A stretch of DNA of 64,000 nt from Actinomyces slackii (GCF_900637295.1 NZ_LR134363.1:2108001-2172000), one strand, 5' to 3'; counted from the stretch's first letter, positions 45,916 through 58,411 are shown. Translations and numbers: made by a program. Notes: generated by a model from the sequence alone, not told the origin.

Positions 45916-45988
45916 AGCGGATGACGGGACTCGAACCCGCGACCCTCACCTTGGCAAGGTGATGCTCTACCAACTGAGCCACATCCGC
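45916..45988 (-). tRNA. tRNA-Gly (GCC)
   Basis: A 73-base cloverleaf. Acceptor stem GCGGATG/CATCCGC, discriminator T, anticodon stem TCACC/GGTGA with loop TTGCCAA, so anticodon GCC. First gene of the minus-strand Gly-Cys-Val cluster. Confidence 0.95.
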
Positions 45989-46027
45989 GAACCCTCGCAG
46001 TCCTGCCGGACCACTTGGTGCCTGAGA

Positions 46028-46058
46028 ACCATAGCACTGTCACGATGGGAACCCCCAA
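46028..46058 (-). promoter_or_regulatory. Promoter candidate for the Gly-Cys-Val tRNA cluster
   Basis: On the minus strand TTGGGG, 19 bases and TATGGT lie about 40 bases before tRNA-Gly. The -10 is identical to that of the divergent tRNA-Val(CAC). Confidence 0.4.
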
Positions 46059-46094
46059 ATCACGCTCCGGTGATTCACCTCACCGGACTGACGT

Positions 46095-46124
46095 TTGCTC
46101 CGGCGCGTCCCAGGTGGCTATGGT
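46095..46124 (+). promoter_or_regulatory. Promoter candidate for tRNA-Val (CAC)
   Basis: TTGCTC (46095-46100), 18 bases and TATGGT (46119-46124) precede the tRNA by 12 bases. Confidence 0.5.
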
Positions 46125-46136
46125 TGTCGCCGCACC

Positions 46137-46209
46137 GGGCGATTGGCTCAGGGGTTAGAGCGCCTCGTTCACACCGAGGAGGTCACTGGTTCGATTCCAG
46201 TATCGCCCA
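46137..46209 (+). tRNA. tRNA-Val (CAC)
   Basis: A 73-base cloverleaf on the plus strand. Acceptor GGGCGAT/ATCGCCC, discriminator A, anticodon stem CCTCG/CGAGG with loop TTCACAC, so anticodon CAC. Its acceptor and T stems are the same as in tRNA-Val(GAC), which suggests common origin. Confidence 0.95.
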
Positions 46210-46242
46210 CTCCCGGTCCTCACTGACCTGTTGGCGCGCCTC

Positions 46243-47073
46243 TCAATCAAGCAGTCCCAGGCGGGCGAATGCCGTGGCCAGGCCATCCTCCTCGACATCA
46301 TCGGTCACCAGATCCGCTGCCTCCTTGACCTCGGCGGACCCATTTCCCATGGCCACTCCCACGCCGCAGTGCTCCAGCATCCCGATGTCCACCGTCGCAT
46401 CGCCGAAGGCCACCGCCTCCTCCACGCTCGCCCCGCGGTGGGCCAGCAGGATGTCGATCGCCTCGACCTTCGTGGCGGCCGGGGCCGCCACATCCCCGAA
46501 CAGCGCGGCATGGCCGCGCCCGCCCCACGTGCCCACGATCAGTCCCGCGAACTCCTCGCGCGCCGCCTGAGCATCCTGCGGACCCGAGAGCAGGAAGCTG
46601 ATCTTGTTGACGTCCCCGCGCACAAGGTCCTCGGTATAGACCAGTCCGTGCAGGACATCCTCAACCTCCAGCCCCTCGACATCCGCATGCCCCTTGGAGG
46701 CGACATAGGCCCGCAGCGCCGGGCGGGCCGCGTCGCGGAAGGAGTGGGAGGCGTACAGGCCGGAGTTGGCCTCCAGGTAGAACCCCAGGCCCCGCTCCCG
46801 CAGCCAGCCGACGATACGCCCGCACTCCTGGTCACTGAGGTGGCAATGGAGCAGCACCTCGCCGTCGTCCTCCACATAGGCCCCATTGCCGCCGATCATC
46901 CCGTCCAGGCCCAGGGCCCAGATCTCCTCGGGCATCTCGGCGCGCGAGCGCCCCGTGCACGCGTAGACGCGGTGCCCGGCACGGCGCGCGGCGGCAATGG
47001 CCCGCGCGGCGGAGCGCGGCACCTCATTGCGGTAGGTCACCAGCGTCCCATCGACATCGATCAGCAGAATCAT
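46243..47073 (-). CDS. HAD-superfamily Cof-type hydrolase
   Basis: A 276-residue phosphatase. Motif I is LLIDVDGTLV (D6, D8), with VYACTGRS as motif II, and motif IV region AFGDATVDIGMLEHCGVGVAMGNGSAEVKEAADLVTDD; a C2-type cap lies between. Such enzymes dephosphorylate sugar phosphates or flavin and pyridoxal precursors; the substrate is unknown. The ATG at 47073 directly before ILLIDVDGT is set by the family N-terminus and by a leaderless -10; the longer frame to 47181 crosses the uvrC promoter. Confidence 0.92.
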   Translation of the reverse strand: MILLIDVDGTLVTYRNEVPRSAARAIAAARRAGHRVYACTGRSRAEMPEEIWALGLDGMIGGNGAYVEDDGEVLLHCHLSDQECGRIVGWLRERGLGFYLEANSGLYASHSFRDAARPALRAYVASKGHADVEGLEVEDVLHGLVYTEDLVRGDVNKISFLLSGPQDAQAAREEFAGLIVGTWGGRGHAALFGDVAAPAATKVEAIDILLAHRGASVEEAVAFGDATVDIGMLEHCGVGVAMGNGSAEVKEAADLVTDDVEEDGLATAFARLGLLD

Positions 47074-47079
47074 GTCGCG

Positions 47080-47085
47080 ATCGTA
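47080..47085 (-). promoter_or_regulatory. -10 element of the HAD gene, leaderless
   Basis: On the minus strand TACGAT is followed by 6 bases and the ATG at 47073. Confidence 0.55.
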
Positions 47086-47122
47086 ACGACGCGGGCTCGG
47101 GGCCGGAAGCCCTGGCGGCACG

Positions 47123-47128
47123 TAGTCT
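47123..47128 (+). promoter_or_regulatory. -10 element of uvrC, leaderless
   Basis: TAGTCT ends 6 bases before the uvrC ATG. The HAD and uvrC genes thus have two divergent leaderless promoters in a 61-base gap. No LexA box is seen. Confidence 0.6.
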
Positions 47129-47134
47129 TCCGGC

Positions 47135-49288
47135 ATGGCCGACCCCTCGACGTACCGCCCCGCACCGGGTGAGATCCCCACGTCGCCAGGCGTCTACCGC
47201 TTCCTGGACGCCCAGGGGCGCGTCATCTACGTCGGCAAGGCCAAGAGCCTGAGGGCGCGCCTGTCCAGCTACTTCCAGGACCTGGCCGCCCTGCACCCGC
47301 GCACCCAGAGGATGGTGACCACCGCCTGCGCCGTGGAGTGGACCGTGGTGTCCACCGAGGTCGAGGCCCTGGCGCTGGAGTACTCCTGGATCAAGGAGTT
47401 CGACCCGCGCTTCAACGTCATGTTCAAGGACGACAAGTCCTACCCCTACCTGGCCGTCACCATGCAGGAGGAGATCCCCCGCGCCCAGGTGATGCGCGGG
47501 GCCCGCCGTGCCGGCGCCCGGTACTTCGGGCCCTTCGTGGCGGCATGGTCCATCCGCGAGACCCTCGACCAGCTCCTGCGCGTCTTCCCCGTGCGCTCCT
47601 GCTCCACCGGGGTGCTCAACCGCGCCCGCTCCTCGGGTCGGCCCTGCCTGCTGGGGTACATCGACAAGTGCTCCGCGCCCTGCGTGGGGCGCATCAGCCC
47701 CGAGGATCACCGCGCCATCGCCGAGGACCTGTGCTCCTTCATGGCCGGGCGCACCGGCCCCTACCTGCGAGAGGTCGAGTCCCAGATGAAGGCGGCCTCC
47801 GCCGCGCTCGACTTCGAAAGGGCCGCCCGCCTGCGCGATGACGCCGCCGCCCTGCGCAAGGTCATCGAGGGCAATGCCGTGGTCCTGCCCGATGCCACCG
47901 ATGCCGATGTCTTCGCCCTGGTGCGCGACGAGCTCGAGGCCGCCGTCCAGGTCTTCCACGTGCGCGGTGGGCGCGTTCGGGGCCAGAGGGGCTGGGTCCT
48001 GGACCTGGCCGACGACGCCGATGACGCCGAGCTCATCGAGCGCCTCCTGGAGCAGGTCTACTCAGCCCTGGTGGATCCGGCCGATGAGGCCGGCGCGGGC
48101 CGCGGCCCCAGCGCGCCCGCCTCCGGCCCCACCACATCCCTGGGCGTGGGCCAGTCGCACCATGCCCGGGCGCTGCCGCGCGCAGGCGCCCCCGATGCTC
48201 CCGCCGCCCGGGAGGGGGATGCGGCGGCCACCAGCGTGGACGATGTGGCCCATACGGCCACCACGGCGGTGCCCCGGGAGATCCTCGTGCCCGTCCTTCC
48301 CGCCAATGCGGCGACCATCACCGCCTGGTTGCGCCAGCTGCGCGGCGGGGCTGTGAGCCTGCGCGTCCCGCTGCGGGGGGACAAGGCCTCCCTCATGTCC
48401 ACCGTGCGCAGGAACGCCGAGGAGGCCCTGCGCCTGCACAAGACCCGGCGGGCCGGGGACCTGACCCAGCGCGCCCAGGCCCTGGAGGAGCTCGCCGAGG
48501 CCCTCGACCTGCCCGAGGCGCCCCTGCGCGTGGAGTGCTACGACATCTCGCATACCCAGGGCAGTCATCAGGTTGGGTCCATGGTGGTCTTCGAGGACGG
48601 CGCCCCCCGCAAGTCGGACTACCGGCGCTTCATCATCCGCGGCCCCCAGGGCGAGGGCGCCGCCGACGACACCGCGGCCATGCACGAGGTCCTCACCCGG
48701 CGATTCAAGCGCCTCATCGCCGAGCAGGGTCGTGACACCAGTGCGGTGTCCGCCGACCAGGCCGCCGAGGAGATCGAGGATGCCGAGGGCATCGCCGTCG
48801 CCTCAGGGCCCATCGACCCGACCACCGGGCGGGCCCGGCGCTTCAGCTACGCCCCCAGCCTCGTCGTCGTCGACGGCGGCCTGCCCCAGGTGGGGGCCGC
48901 ACAAGCCGTCCTCGATGAGCTGGGCGTGGACGTGCCCCTCATCGGACTGGCCAAGCGCCTGGAGGAGGTGTGGGTGCCCGGGGACGAGTTCCCGATCGTC
49001 CTGCCGCGCACCTCACCGGCCCTCTACCTCCTGCAGCACCTGCGCGATGAGTCCCACCGCTTCGCCATCACCCACCACCGCAAGAAGCGCACGGCGGGCA
49101 TGACCCGCTCGGTGCTCGACGGCGTCCCCGGGCTGGGGCCGGCCCGCCAGGCGGCCCTCCTGCGCGAGTTCGGATCGGTCAAGCGGATCCGCCAGGCCAC
49201 CCCCGATCGCCTGGCCCAGGTCAAGGGCATCGGCCCGGCCCTGGCTCAGGCCGTCCTGGATCATCTCAACGCGGAGGGCTCCGCCTGA
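47135..49288 (+). CDS. uvrC: Excinuclease ABC subunit C
   Basis: The 717-residue dual nuclease that cuts both sides of a lesion. The GIY-YIG domain (about 15-95, SPGVYRFLD...[13 protein letters not shown]) makes the 3' cut. The UVR motif [19 protein letters not shown] near 220 binds UvrB. The RNase H-like domain (about 455-640; [20 protein letters not shown]) makes the 5' cut, and a helix-hairpin-helix pair ([14 protein letters not shown] and [13 protein letters not shown]) ends the protein. A Gly/Pro/Ala-rich insertion of about 65 residues (312-378) makes it longer than usual. It leads the conserved block uvrC ... rapZ-yvcK-whiA. Confidence 0.97.
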   Translation: MADPSTYRPAPGEIPTSPGVYRFLDAQGRVIYVGKAKSLRARLSSYFQDLAALHPRTQRMVTTACAVEWTVVSTEVEALALEYSWIKEFDPRFNVMFKDDKSYPYLAVTMQEEIPRAQVMRGARRAGARYFGPFVAAWSIRETLDQLLRVFPVRSCSTGVLNRARSSGRPCLLGYIDKCSAPCVGRISPEDHRAIAEDLCSFMAGRTGPYLREVESQMKAASAALDFERAARLRDDAAALRKVIEGNAVVLPDATDADVFALVRDELEAAVQVFHVRGGRVRGQRGWVLDLADDADDAELIERLLEQVYSALVDPADEAGAGRGPSAPASGPTTSLGVGQSHHARALPRAGAPDAPAAREGDAAATSVDDVAHTATTAVPREILVPVLPANAATITAWLRQLRGGAVSLRVPLRGDKASLMSTVRRNAEEALRLHKTRRAGDLTQRAQALEELAEALDLPEAPLRVECYDISHTQGSHQVGSMVVFEDGAPRKSDYRRFIIRGPQGEGAADDTAAMHEVLTRRFKRLIAEQGRDTSAVSADQAAEEIEDAEGIAVASGPIDPTTGRARRFSYAPSLVVVDGGLPQVGAAQAVLDELGVDVPLIGLAKRLEEVWVPGDEFPIVLPRTSPALYLLQHLRDESHRFAITHHRKKRTAGMTRSVLDGVPGLGPARQAALLREFGSVKRIRQATPDRLAQVKGIGPALAQAVLDHLNAEGSA

Positions 49289-49332
49289 GCTGGGGAGTTC
49301 ACCAACACGCGGAAGGATGCGGATCGAGGTGG

Positions 49333-49338
49333 CAGACT
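49333..49338 (+). promoter_or_regulatory. -10 element of the bglG-type gene, leaderless
   Basis: CAGACT, one base off the local TAGACT form, ends 6 bases before the GTG at 49345. Confidence 0.45.
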
Positions 49339-49344
49339 CTCCCT

Positions 49345-50205
49345 GTGGAGATCCTGCGCGTGTTCAACAACAACGTCGTCTTGGCGCGCGACGAGATCGG
49401 GCGCGAGGCCATCCTGACCGGGAAGGGGCTGGCCTTCGGCCGCAAGGCGGGCCAGCGCGTCGATACGACGCTCATCGATCGGCGCTACGTGCCGGCGCAC
49501 AATGCCGAGTCCGTGGCCGAGGTCATCGCCGGCATCCCCCTGGAGCGCATCGCCCTCATCGAGCGGGTCTTCCGATCCGCCGCACGGGAGCTGGGGACGG
49601 GAGTGCCCTCATCGACAGTGGTCGCGGTGGTCGATCACGTCAATCAGGCCATGGAGCGAGTGAGTGCGGGTATCACCATGGACTACCCGCTGCGGGCCGA
49701 GGTCGCCCACCTCCACCCTGATGAGCTGAGGCTGGCCGAGCGGATGGTCGCCGAGCTCAATGCCGCCCAGGAGGTCCAGCTCCCCGCCGGCGAGGCGATC
49801 GCCCTGGCGCTGCACCTGTTCACCGCCGCGGTCGGTGCGCCCTCCACCCAGGAGGCCTCCGCCCAGTCCCGTCTCATCGGCCAGGTGATGGGGCTGCTCA
49901 AGGCCGCGCTGGGGGAGGGCTTCGATGAGCACTCGATCAACGCGGCGCGCTTCGCCGTCCACCTGCGCTACTTCCTGGTCCGCGCCCGCACGGGCGTCCA
50001 GATCCAGGATGGGACCGCATCGATCGTCGCCGAGTCGCTGCGCCAGACCCAGCCCCGTGCGCACCGGCTGGCGCTGCGCATCGCCGAGCTGTTGGAGATG
50101 CGTCTGGGGATGAGGGTTCTGGCTGATGAGACCGCCTACCTGACCATGCATGTGGCCCGTCTGCTCAACGCCAACGAATCTGGGAGTGATGCGCAGCACA
50201 ATTGA
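49345..50205 (+). CDS. BglG/LicT-type transcription antiterminator
   Basis: A 286-residue RNA-binding antiterminator. The N-terminal CAT domain (1-55) starts EILRVFNNNVVLARDE and is followed by PRD1 (about 65-170, HVNQAMERVS) and PRD2 (about 172-282, ARFAVHLRYFLVR and TMHVARLL), whose histidines are phosphorylated by the PTS. It binds the RAT hairpin just downstream and lets transcription enter the PTS and beta-glucosidase genes when beta-glucosides are taken up. No RAT precedes its own gene, so it appears to be made constitutively. Confidence 0.95.
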   Translation: MEILRVFNNNVVLARDEIGREAILTGKGLAFGRKAGQRVDTTLIDRRYVPAHNAESVAEVIAGIPLERIALIERVFRSAARELGTGVPSSTVVAVVDHVNQAMERVSAGITMDYPLRAEVAHLHPDELRLAERMVAELNAAQEVQLPAGEAIALALHLFTAAVGAPSTQEASAQSRLIGQVMGLLKAALGEGFDEHSINAARFAVHLRYFLVRARTGVQIQDGTASIVAESLRQTQPRAHRLALRIAELLEMRLGMRVLADETAYLTMHVARLLNANESGSDAQHN

Positions 50206-50233
50206 CCGTCTTGTGGTTCCCGTGATCACTCCG

Positions 50234-50239
50234 TAGTCT
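50234..50239 (+). promoter_or_regulatory. -10 element of the beta-glucoside operon
   Basis: TAGTCT at this position predicts a leader of about 148 bases carrying RAT and terminator. A 7-base inverted repeat (50254-50260 with 50262-50268, around one base) lies just past the predicted RNA start and may be an extra operator or hairpin. Confidence 0.55.
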
Positions 50240-50278
50240 TCTCCAGTAGTTGCATTCCCTCAGGGAATTCAGCGAACA

Positions 50279-50306
50279 GGATTGTGACCCGCCAGGGGCA
50301 AGACCT
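50279..50306 (+). promoter_or_regulatory. RAT antiterminator site
   Basis: GGATTGTGAC, a nine-base middle and GCAAGACCT match the ribonucleic antiterminator consensus (GGATTGTTACTG...GGCAAAACCT). The last five bases overlap the 5' arm of the terminator, so RAT folding and termination exclude each other. Confidence 0.9.
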
Positions 50307-50355
50307 GAGACATCGCGGCGACCCATGTCGCCCGACTTCGTCTCGGGTCTTTTTT
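50302..50355 (+). terminator. Conditional terminator in the bgl leader
   Basis: GACCTGAGAC (50302-50311) pairs with GTCTCGGGTC (50340-50349) with one G-U pair, followed by six T residues. This is the only T-tract terminator seen in the window, and it overlaps the RAT. Confidence 0.92.
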
Positions 50356-50393
50356 GTTCTCCGAGCGGGCCCAGAGAATCAAGGAGGATCCCC

Positions 50394-52250
50394 ATGGCAA
50401 AGATCGACTTCGCGGCGATGGCGCCGCAGCTGTTGGAGAAGGTCGGAGGTGAGGCCAATGTCCGCGCCCTGAGCCACTGCGCCACCAGGCTGCGCCTGGT
50501 CCTGGTCGATGAGTCCAAGGCCGCCACCGACCAGATCAGCGCCATGGATGGCGTGGTCACCGTGGTCCAGGCCGGCGGCCAGTACCAGGTGGTCATCGGC
50601 AATGACGTCCCCATGCTCTATGAGGAGCTGGGGAAGATCACCTCGCTGGGTCACGGCGATGGCGCCCAGGAGCAGGGCGGTGAGAAGGGCAGTCTTTTCG
50701 ACCGCTTCATCAAGATCGTCTCCGCTCTGATCAACCCGGTGGTGTGGACCCTGGCCGGAGCGGGCCTCATCAAGGCCTTCCTGACCCTGGCCACGACACT
50801 GGGCTGGTCGCAGGAGTCTACGACCTACACGATCCTCAACGCCGCTGGGGACTCCGCTCTGTACTTCCTGCCGATCCTTCTGGCCATCACCTCGGCCCGC
50901 CACTTCAAGGCCAACGAGATCACCGCTGTCGCCCTGGCCGGAGCGCTTGTCTACCCCGACATCGTCGCCCTCAATGACGCGGGAGGTGCCGTCAGCTTCT
51001 TCGGTATCCCCGTGGTCATGACCTCCTACGCCTCCTCCCTGGTGCCGATCATCGTGGCCGTATGGGTTCAGTCCCACCTTCAGCGCTGGCTGACCGCGGT
51101 GCTGCCCTCGGCCATCCGCAACTTCATGGTCCCGCTCCTGGTCCTGCTCATCATGGTTCCCCTGACCCTCATCACCGTCGGTCCGGTGACCACGGCGCTG
51201 TCCAACGGCATCGCCTCGGGCATGAACGTCCTCTTCGAGGTCGCCCCCTGGTTGGCCGGCGCGATCATGGGTGCCTTCTGGCAGGTCTTCGTCATGTTCG
51301 GCGTCCACTGGGGCCTGGTGCCCGTCATGCTCGCCCAGTACAAGGACCCCGGCTACTCCCTCATGGCCGGGCCGATCTTCCCCGCCGTCCTGGCCCAGGC
51401 CGCGGCCACGCTCGCTGTCATGATCCGCACCCGCAACGCCAAGATGCGCCAGCTCGCCGGGCCCGCCTCCCTGTCCGGATTCCTGGCCGGCATCACCGAG
51501 CCGGCCATCTACGGCGTCAACCTGCCGCTCAAGCGCCCCTTCATCTACGGCTGCATCGGCGGTGCCGTCGGCGGCGTCATCGTCGCAGCGGCCAGTGGCG
51601 CGACGACCTCCTTCGTCTTCCCCTCCCTCATCGGGATCCCCGCCCTGCTCGGGCAGGGCAACCTTCTCCTCGTCCTCCTGGGGATGATGGTGGCTGTGAT
51701 CATCAGCTTCACCCTCACCCTGCTCCTGGGATTCAAGGAGGAGGCCGATGCCGCTGGCACGACGGGCCCCGCCGAGTCGACTGAGTCCGCCGAGCCCACC
51801 CTCGCCCTGACCTCACCGGTCCCGGGCAGGGCCACCCCTCTGGAGAAGGTCGGAGACCCCGTCTTCTCCTCCGGGGCCCTGGGCGGGGGAGTCGGCATCC
51901 TGCCCACCGGCGGCGCCGTTGTGGCCCCGGCGGCGGGAACCGTCGTGACCGCCATGGACTCCGGGCACGCTTACGGCATCAAGACCGACGACGGCGTGGA
52001 GATCCTCATTCACATCGGCCTGGACACGGTCAACCTCAAGGGCGAGGGCTTCAGCCCCGCCGTGACCGCCGGGCAGCGCGTCGATCGCGGCCAGCCCCTG
52101 GTGGAGGTGGACCTGGAGGCCGTTCGCGCCGCCGGCTACGACCCCACCACCATCCTGGTGGTCACCAACACCGCCTCCCTGGCCGCAGTCGTCCCGATCG
52201 TCGAGGGCGAGGTCACCACGAGCACCACCGTCGTCGAGATCGACCACTGA
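50394..52250 (+). CDS. Beta-glucoside PTS transporter, EIIBCA
   Basis: A 618-residue fusion. EIIB (1-90) has phosphocysteine C29 in SHCATRLRL. EIIC (about 105-460) has about ten helices and the GITEPAIYGVNLPL motif. EIIA (about 480-618) has phosphohistidine H540 in ILIHIGLDTV. It imports and phosphorylates beta-glucosides such as cellobiose, arbutin or salicin. AAGGAGG at 50381-50387 sets the ATG; the frame opens earlier inside the leader. Expression depends on the RAT/terminator switch. The next gene encodes the phospho-glycosidase for its product. Confidence 0.95.
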   Translation: MAKIDFAAMAPQLLEKVGGEANVRALSHCATRLRLVLVDESKAATDQISAMDGVVTVVQAGGQYQVVIGNDVPMLYEELGKITSLGHGDGAQEQGGEKGSLFDRFIKIVSALINPVVWTLAGAGLIKAFLTLATTLGWSQESTTYTILNAAGDSALYFLPILLAITSARHFKANEITAVALAGALVYPDIVALNDAGGAVSFFGIPVVMTSYASSLVPIIVAVWVQSHLQRWLTAVLPSAIRNFMVPLLVLLIMVPLTLITVGPVTTALSNGIASGMNVLFEVAPWLAGAIMGAFWQVFVMFGVHWGLVPVMLAQYKDPGYSLMAGPIFPAVLAQAAATLAVMIRTRNAKMRQLAGPASLSGFLAGITEPAIYGVNLPLKRPFIYGCIGGAVGGVIVAAASGATTSFVFPSLIGIPALLGQGNLLLVLLGMMVAVIISFTLTLLLGFKEEADAAGTTGPAESTESAEPTLALTSPVPGRATPLEKVGDPVFSSGALGGGVGILPTGGAVVAPAAGTVVTAMDSGHAYGIKTDDGVEILIHIGLDTVNLKGEGFSPAVTAGQRVDRGQPLVEVDLEAVRAAGYDPTTILVVTNTASLAAVVPIVEGEVTTSTTVVEIDH

Positions 52251-53723
<1,473 letters not shown>

Positions 53724-53731
53724 TCCTCCAC

Positions 53732-53798
53732 CGAGGTAGACATTTTCCGCCGAGGTCGACGCATTCGCCGTCGATCTCGGCGGAAAACGTCTACCTCG
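53732..53798. terminator. Long imperfect palindrome after the bgl operon
   Basis: Two 29-base arms (53732-53760 and 53770-53798) pair with one A-C mismatch and one G-U, around a 9-base loop. It can end the bgl operon. Each arm also holds two related blocks (CGAGGTAGAC and CGAGGTCGAC), as in dispersed intergenic palindromes. Confidence 0.7.
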
Positions 53799-53822
53799 GC
53801 GTGGATAAGCAGATCGCCATGC

Positions 53823-53828
53823 CATGCT
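53823..53828 (+). promoter_or_regulatory. Possible -10 of rapZ, leaderless
   Basis: CATGCT ends 6 bases before the rapZ ATG; the spacer TGGGGC might act as a weak ribosome binding site instead. Confidence 0.4.
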
Positions 53829-53834
53829 TGGGGC

Positions 53835-54806
53835 ATGGATGCCCAGGACCGCCCCCAGACCAGCCAGGCCCGGGACCCGCTCAGGGACACGGTTCCCATC
53901 GAGATCCCCGCCCTGGACGACGCAACCCCGCCGGTGCCGCCCGCCGAGCGGCCGGAGATGATCATTGTCACGGGCATGTCCGGCGCGGGCCGCTCCCGGG
54001 CGGCCAACGCCCTGGAGGATCTCGACTGGTACGTGGTCGACAACCTCCCTCCCCAGCTCCTGCCGGCCCTGGCCGGGATGATGACAACCGTGGGGGCCGG
54101 CGTCCACCGCCTGGCGGCCGTGGTCGACGTGCGCAGCCGCGAGTTCTTCGCGCACTTCATGGACTACCTGCGCAAGGTCCGCGAGGCAGGCACTGACGTG
54201 CGCCTCATCTTCCTGGACGCCTCCGACGCCGTCCTGGTCCGGCGCTTCGAGTCCTCCCGGCGCCCCCACCCCCTTCAGGGCACCGGCTCCATCCTCGATG
54301 GCATCCAGCACGAGCGCACCCTCCTGGGGGGACTCAAGGGCGTGGCCGACACCGTCATCGACACCTCCCGGTACTCGGTGCACGATCTGGCCCGGCGCGT
54401 GCGCGAGCTCGTGGCCCGGGAGTCGGACCTCGCCCTGCGCATCAATGTCATGTCCTTCGGCTTCAAGTACGGCCTGCCCCTGGACGCCGACCATGTCCTG
54501 GATGTGCGCTTCATCCCCAATCCGTACTGGGTCTCCGAGCTGCGCCATCTCACCGGGCGCGATGCGCCCGTGGCCGAGTACGTCTTCGCCCAGGAGGGGG
54601 CGGCCGCCTTCGTCGATGGCTACGCCGACCTGCTCACGCCGGCGCTGCCCAGCTATGTCAACGAGCTCAAGCCCTATGTCACCCTGGCCGTGGGCTGCAC
54701 CGGCGGCAAGCACCGCTCCGTGGCCTCGGCGGAGCGTATAGGCGCCAGGCTGCGCCATCGCGGCTTCGAGGTCGTCGTCCAGCACCGGGACCTGGGACGG
54801 GAGTGA
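53835..54806 (+). CDS. rapZ: RapZ-family nucleotide-binding protein
   Basis: A 323-residue P-loop protein. Walker A is VTGMSGAGRSRA (near 46-57), then LEDLDWYVVDNLPPQLLP. The C-terminal domain has FGFKYGLP, DVRFIPNPYW and TLAVGCTGGKHRSV, which bind small ligand or RNA in E. coli RapZ. About 40 extra residues precede the P-loop. It lies in the conserved rapZ-yvcK-whiA block; its stop overlaps the yvcK start (GTGA). In Actinobacteria its exact role is not settled. Confidence 0.94.
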   Translation: MDAQDRPQTSQARDPLRDTVPIEIPALDDATPPVPPAERPEMIIVTGMSGAGRSRAANALEDLDWYVVDNLPPQLLPALAGMMTTVGAGVHRLAAVVDVRSREFFAHFMDYLRKVREAGTDVRLIFLDASDAVLVRRFESSRRPHPLQGTGSILDGIQHERTLLGGLKGVADTVIDTSRYSVHDLARRVRELVARESDLALRINVMSFGFKYGLPLDADHVLDVRFIPNPYWVSELRHLTGRDAPVAEYVFAQEGAAAFVDGYADLLTPALPSYVNELKPYVTLAVGCTGGKHRSVASAERIGARLRHRGFEVVVQHRDLGRE

Positions 54807-55828
54807 GCGTCATGGGCACCACGATCGACGTCGCCGGCTGGCCGCGCAGAGGCGAGGAGGGCCCTGCCGTCGTGGCCCTGGGCGGGGGGCATGGCCTGTC
54901 CGCCACGCTGCGAGCCCTCAAGCACATCACCCACCGCCTGACCGCCGTGGTGACGGTCGCCGACGACGGCGGCTCCTCGGGCCGGCTGCGCCGGGAGTTC
55001 GACTGCCTTCCCCCAGGCGACCTGCGCATGGCGCTGGCCTCCCTGTGCGACGACTCCGAATGGGGCCTGACCTGGCGCGATGTGCTCCAGCATCGCTTCG
55101 AGGGGCAGGGCGAGCTGGACAACCACGCCCTGGGCAACCTCCTCATCCTGGCGCTGTGGCAGCTCCTGGGCGACGACGTCGCCGGGCTGGAGTGGGTGGG
55201 CAGGCTGCTGTCGATCCATGGGCGCGTGGTGCCCATGTCGCCCTCGCCCCTGGTCATCGAGGCCGATATCGTCAACGGTGATCAGCGCGAGCGCGTCTCG
55301 GGGCAGGTCGCCGTGGCCAGCGCGCGGGGCCGCATGGAGAACGTGTCCATCGTCCCCCAGGAGGCCCAGGCCCACCCCGCCGCCCTGGCGGCCATCGAGC
55401 AGGCCGACTGGGTGGTGCTGGGGCCCGGCTCCTGGTACACCTCGGTGCTGCCCCACCTCATCCTGCCCTCCATGCGCCAGGCCCTGGCGGCGACAGGCGC
55501 CCGCAAGGCCATCGTGCTCAACCTCTCCGTCCAGCGCGGCGAGACCGACGGGATGACCGCGGCCGACCACCTGCGGGTCCTGGCCGACTGCGCCCCGGAG
55601 ATCCGGGCCGATGTCATCCTGGCCGATCCCTCCACCGTCGAGGACATCGATGACCTGGAGTCCGCGGCCCGCTCCCTGGGCGCCACCCTCATGCTGCGCC
55701 AGGTGCGCACCGGCGAGGCCCAGTGCCACCACGACCCCCTGCGCCTGGCGGCCGCCTTCCGGGACGCCTTCGAGGGGGCGCTGGGGGATGTCGAGCATCT
55801 ACCGAGTGCAGGCGAGGAGCGGCTCTAG
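54803..55828 (+). CDS. yvcK: YvcK/CofD-like cell-shape and carbon-metabolism factor
   Basis: A 341-residue CofD-fold protein. It has VVALGGGHGLSATLRAL near 23, VTVADDGGSSGRLRREF near 51, NHALGNLLI near 108 and GPGSWYTSVLPHL near 208. In other Gram-positive bacteria it binds UDP-sugars and is needed for normal wall synthesis on gluconeogenic carbon sources. The GTG overlaps the rapZ stop; ATG 54812 is an alternative start. Part of the conserved rapZ-yvcK-whiA block. Confidence 0.94.
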   Translation: MSVMGTTIDVAGWPRRGEEGPAVVALGGGHGLSATLRALKHITHRLTAVVTVADDGGSSGRLRREFDCLPPGDLRMALASLCDDSEWGLTWRDVLQHRFEGQGELDNHALGNLLILALWQLLGDDVAGLEWVGRLLSIHGRVVPMSPSPLVIEADIVNGDQRERVSGQVAVASARGRMENVSIVPQEAQAHPAALAAIEQADWVVLGPGSWYTSVLPHLILPSMRQALAATGARKAIVLNLSVQRGETDGMTAADHLRVLADCAPEIRADVILADPSTVEDIDDLESAARSLGATLMLRQVRTGEAQCHHDPLRLAAAFRDAFEGALGDVEHLPSAGEERL

Positions 55829-55945
55829 GCCGGCCGGGCACGGGCCACGGTCCAGGCCCGCCGAGGGGAGCCTGGAGCGCGGCAGTGATGAAGCTGTTGC
55901 GAAGGAATATGCGCCGGAAGCGGGATGAGCGGGCAGACCGTCCGC

Positions 55946-55951
55946 TAGTCT
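55946..55951 (+). promoter_or_regulatory. -10 element before the whiA leader peptide
   Basis: TAGTCT ends 5 bases before the ATG at 55957 and 58 bases before whiA. Transcription would start at the leader peptide ATG. Confidence 0.55.
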
Positions 55952-55956
55952 TCCTC

Positions 55957-56009
55957 ATGAAGTCATGCCCGCGCGCAGGAACCGCTTATGAGAAACGAGG
56001 ACTCGGTAT

Positions 56010-56019
<10 letters not shown>
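55957..56019 (+). CDS. Leader peptide overlapping whiA
   Basis: A 20-codon frame reads [20 protein letters not shown] and ends at a TGA 7 bases inside whiA, in another frame. Its ATG has the leaderless arrangement seen throughout the window. Ribosomes ending here could restart on whiA, so the peptide may couple or limit whiA translation. It is also possible that it is only a fortuitous frame. Confidence 0.45.
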
Positions 56020-58248
<2,229 letters not shown>

Positions 58249-58277
58249 GCGCCCGCCTCGTCCACGCATGACATCCC

Positions 58278-58318
58278 GACTGCGCCCGTGCACGCGCCCT
58301 GCGTGCGCGGGCGCAGTC
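58278..58318 (+). terminator. Strong hairpin between gap and pgk
   Basis: An 18-base-pair stem with one G-U pair (58278-58295 with 58301-58318) around a 5-base loop, 30 bases after gap and 94 bases before pgk. No T tract. It may stop most gap transcripts, or protect the gap 3' end after processing. Confidence 0.75.
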
Positions 58319-58411
58319 CCGTAGGGCCGGACCGCAGCGCTCCGGCCCGCAGGCCCGGCTGCGCCGTCGGCCATGACCATTCACCTTCCATCAACGACTG
58401 AGAGGTTTCGC

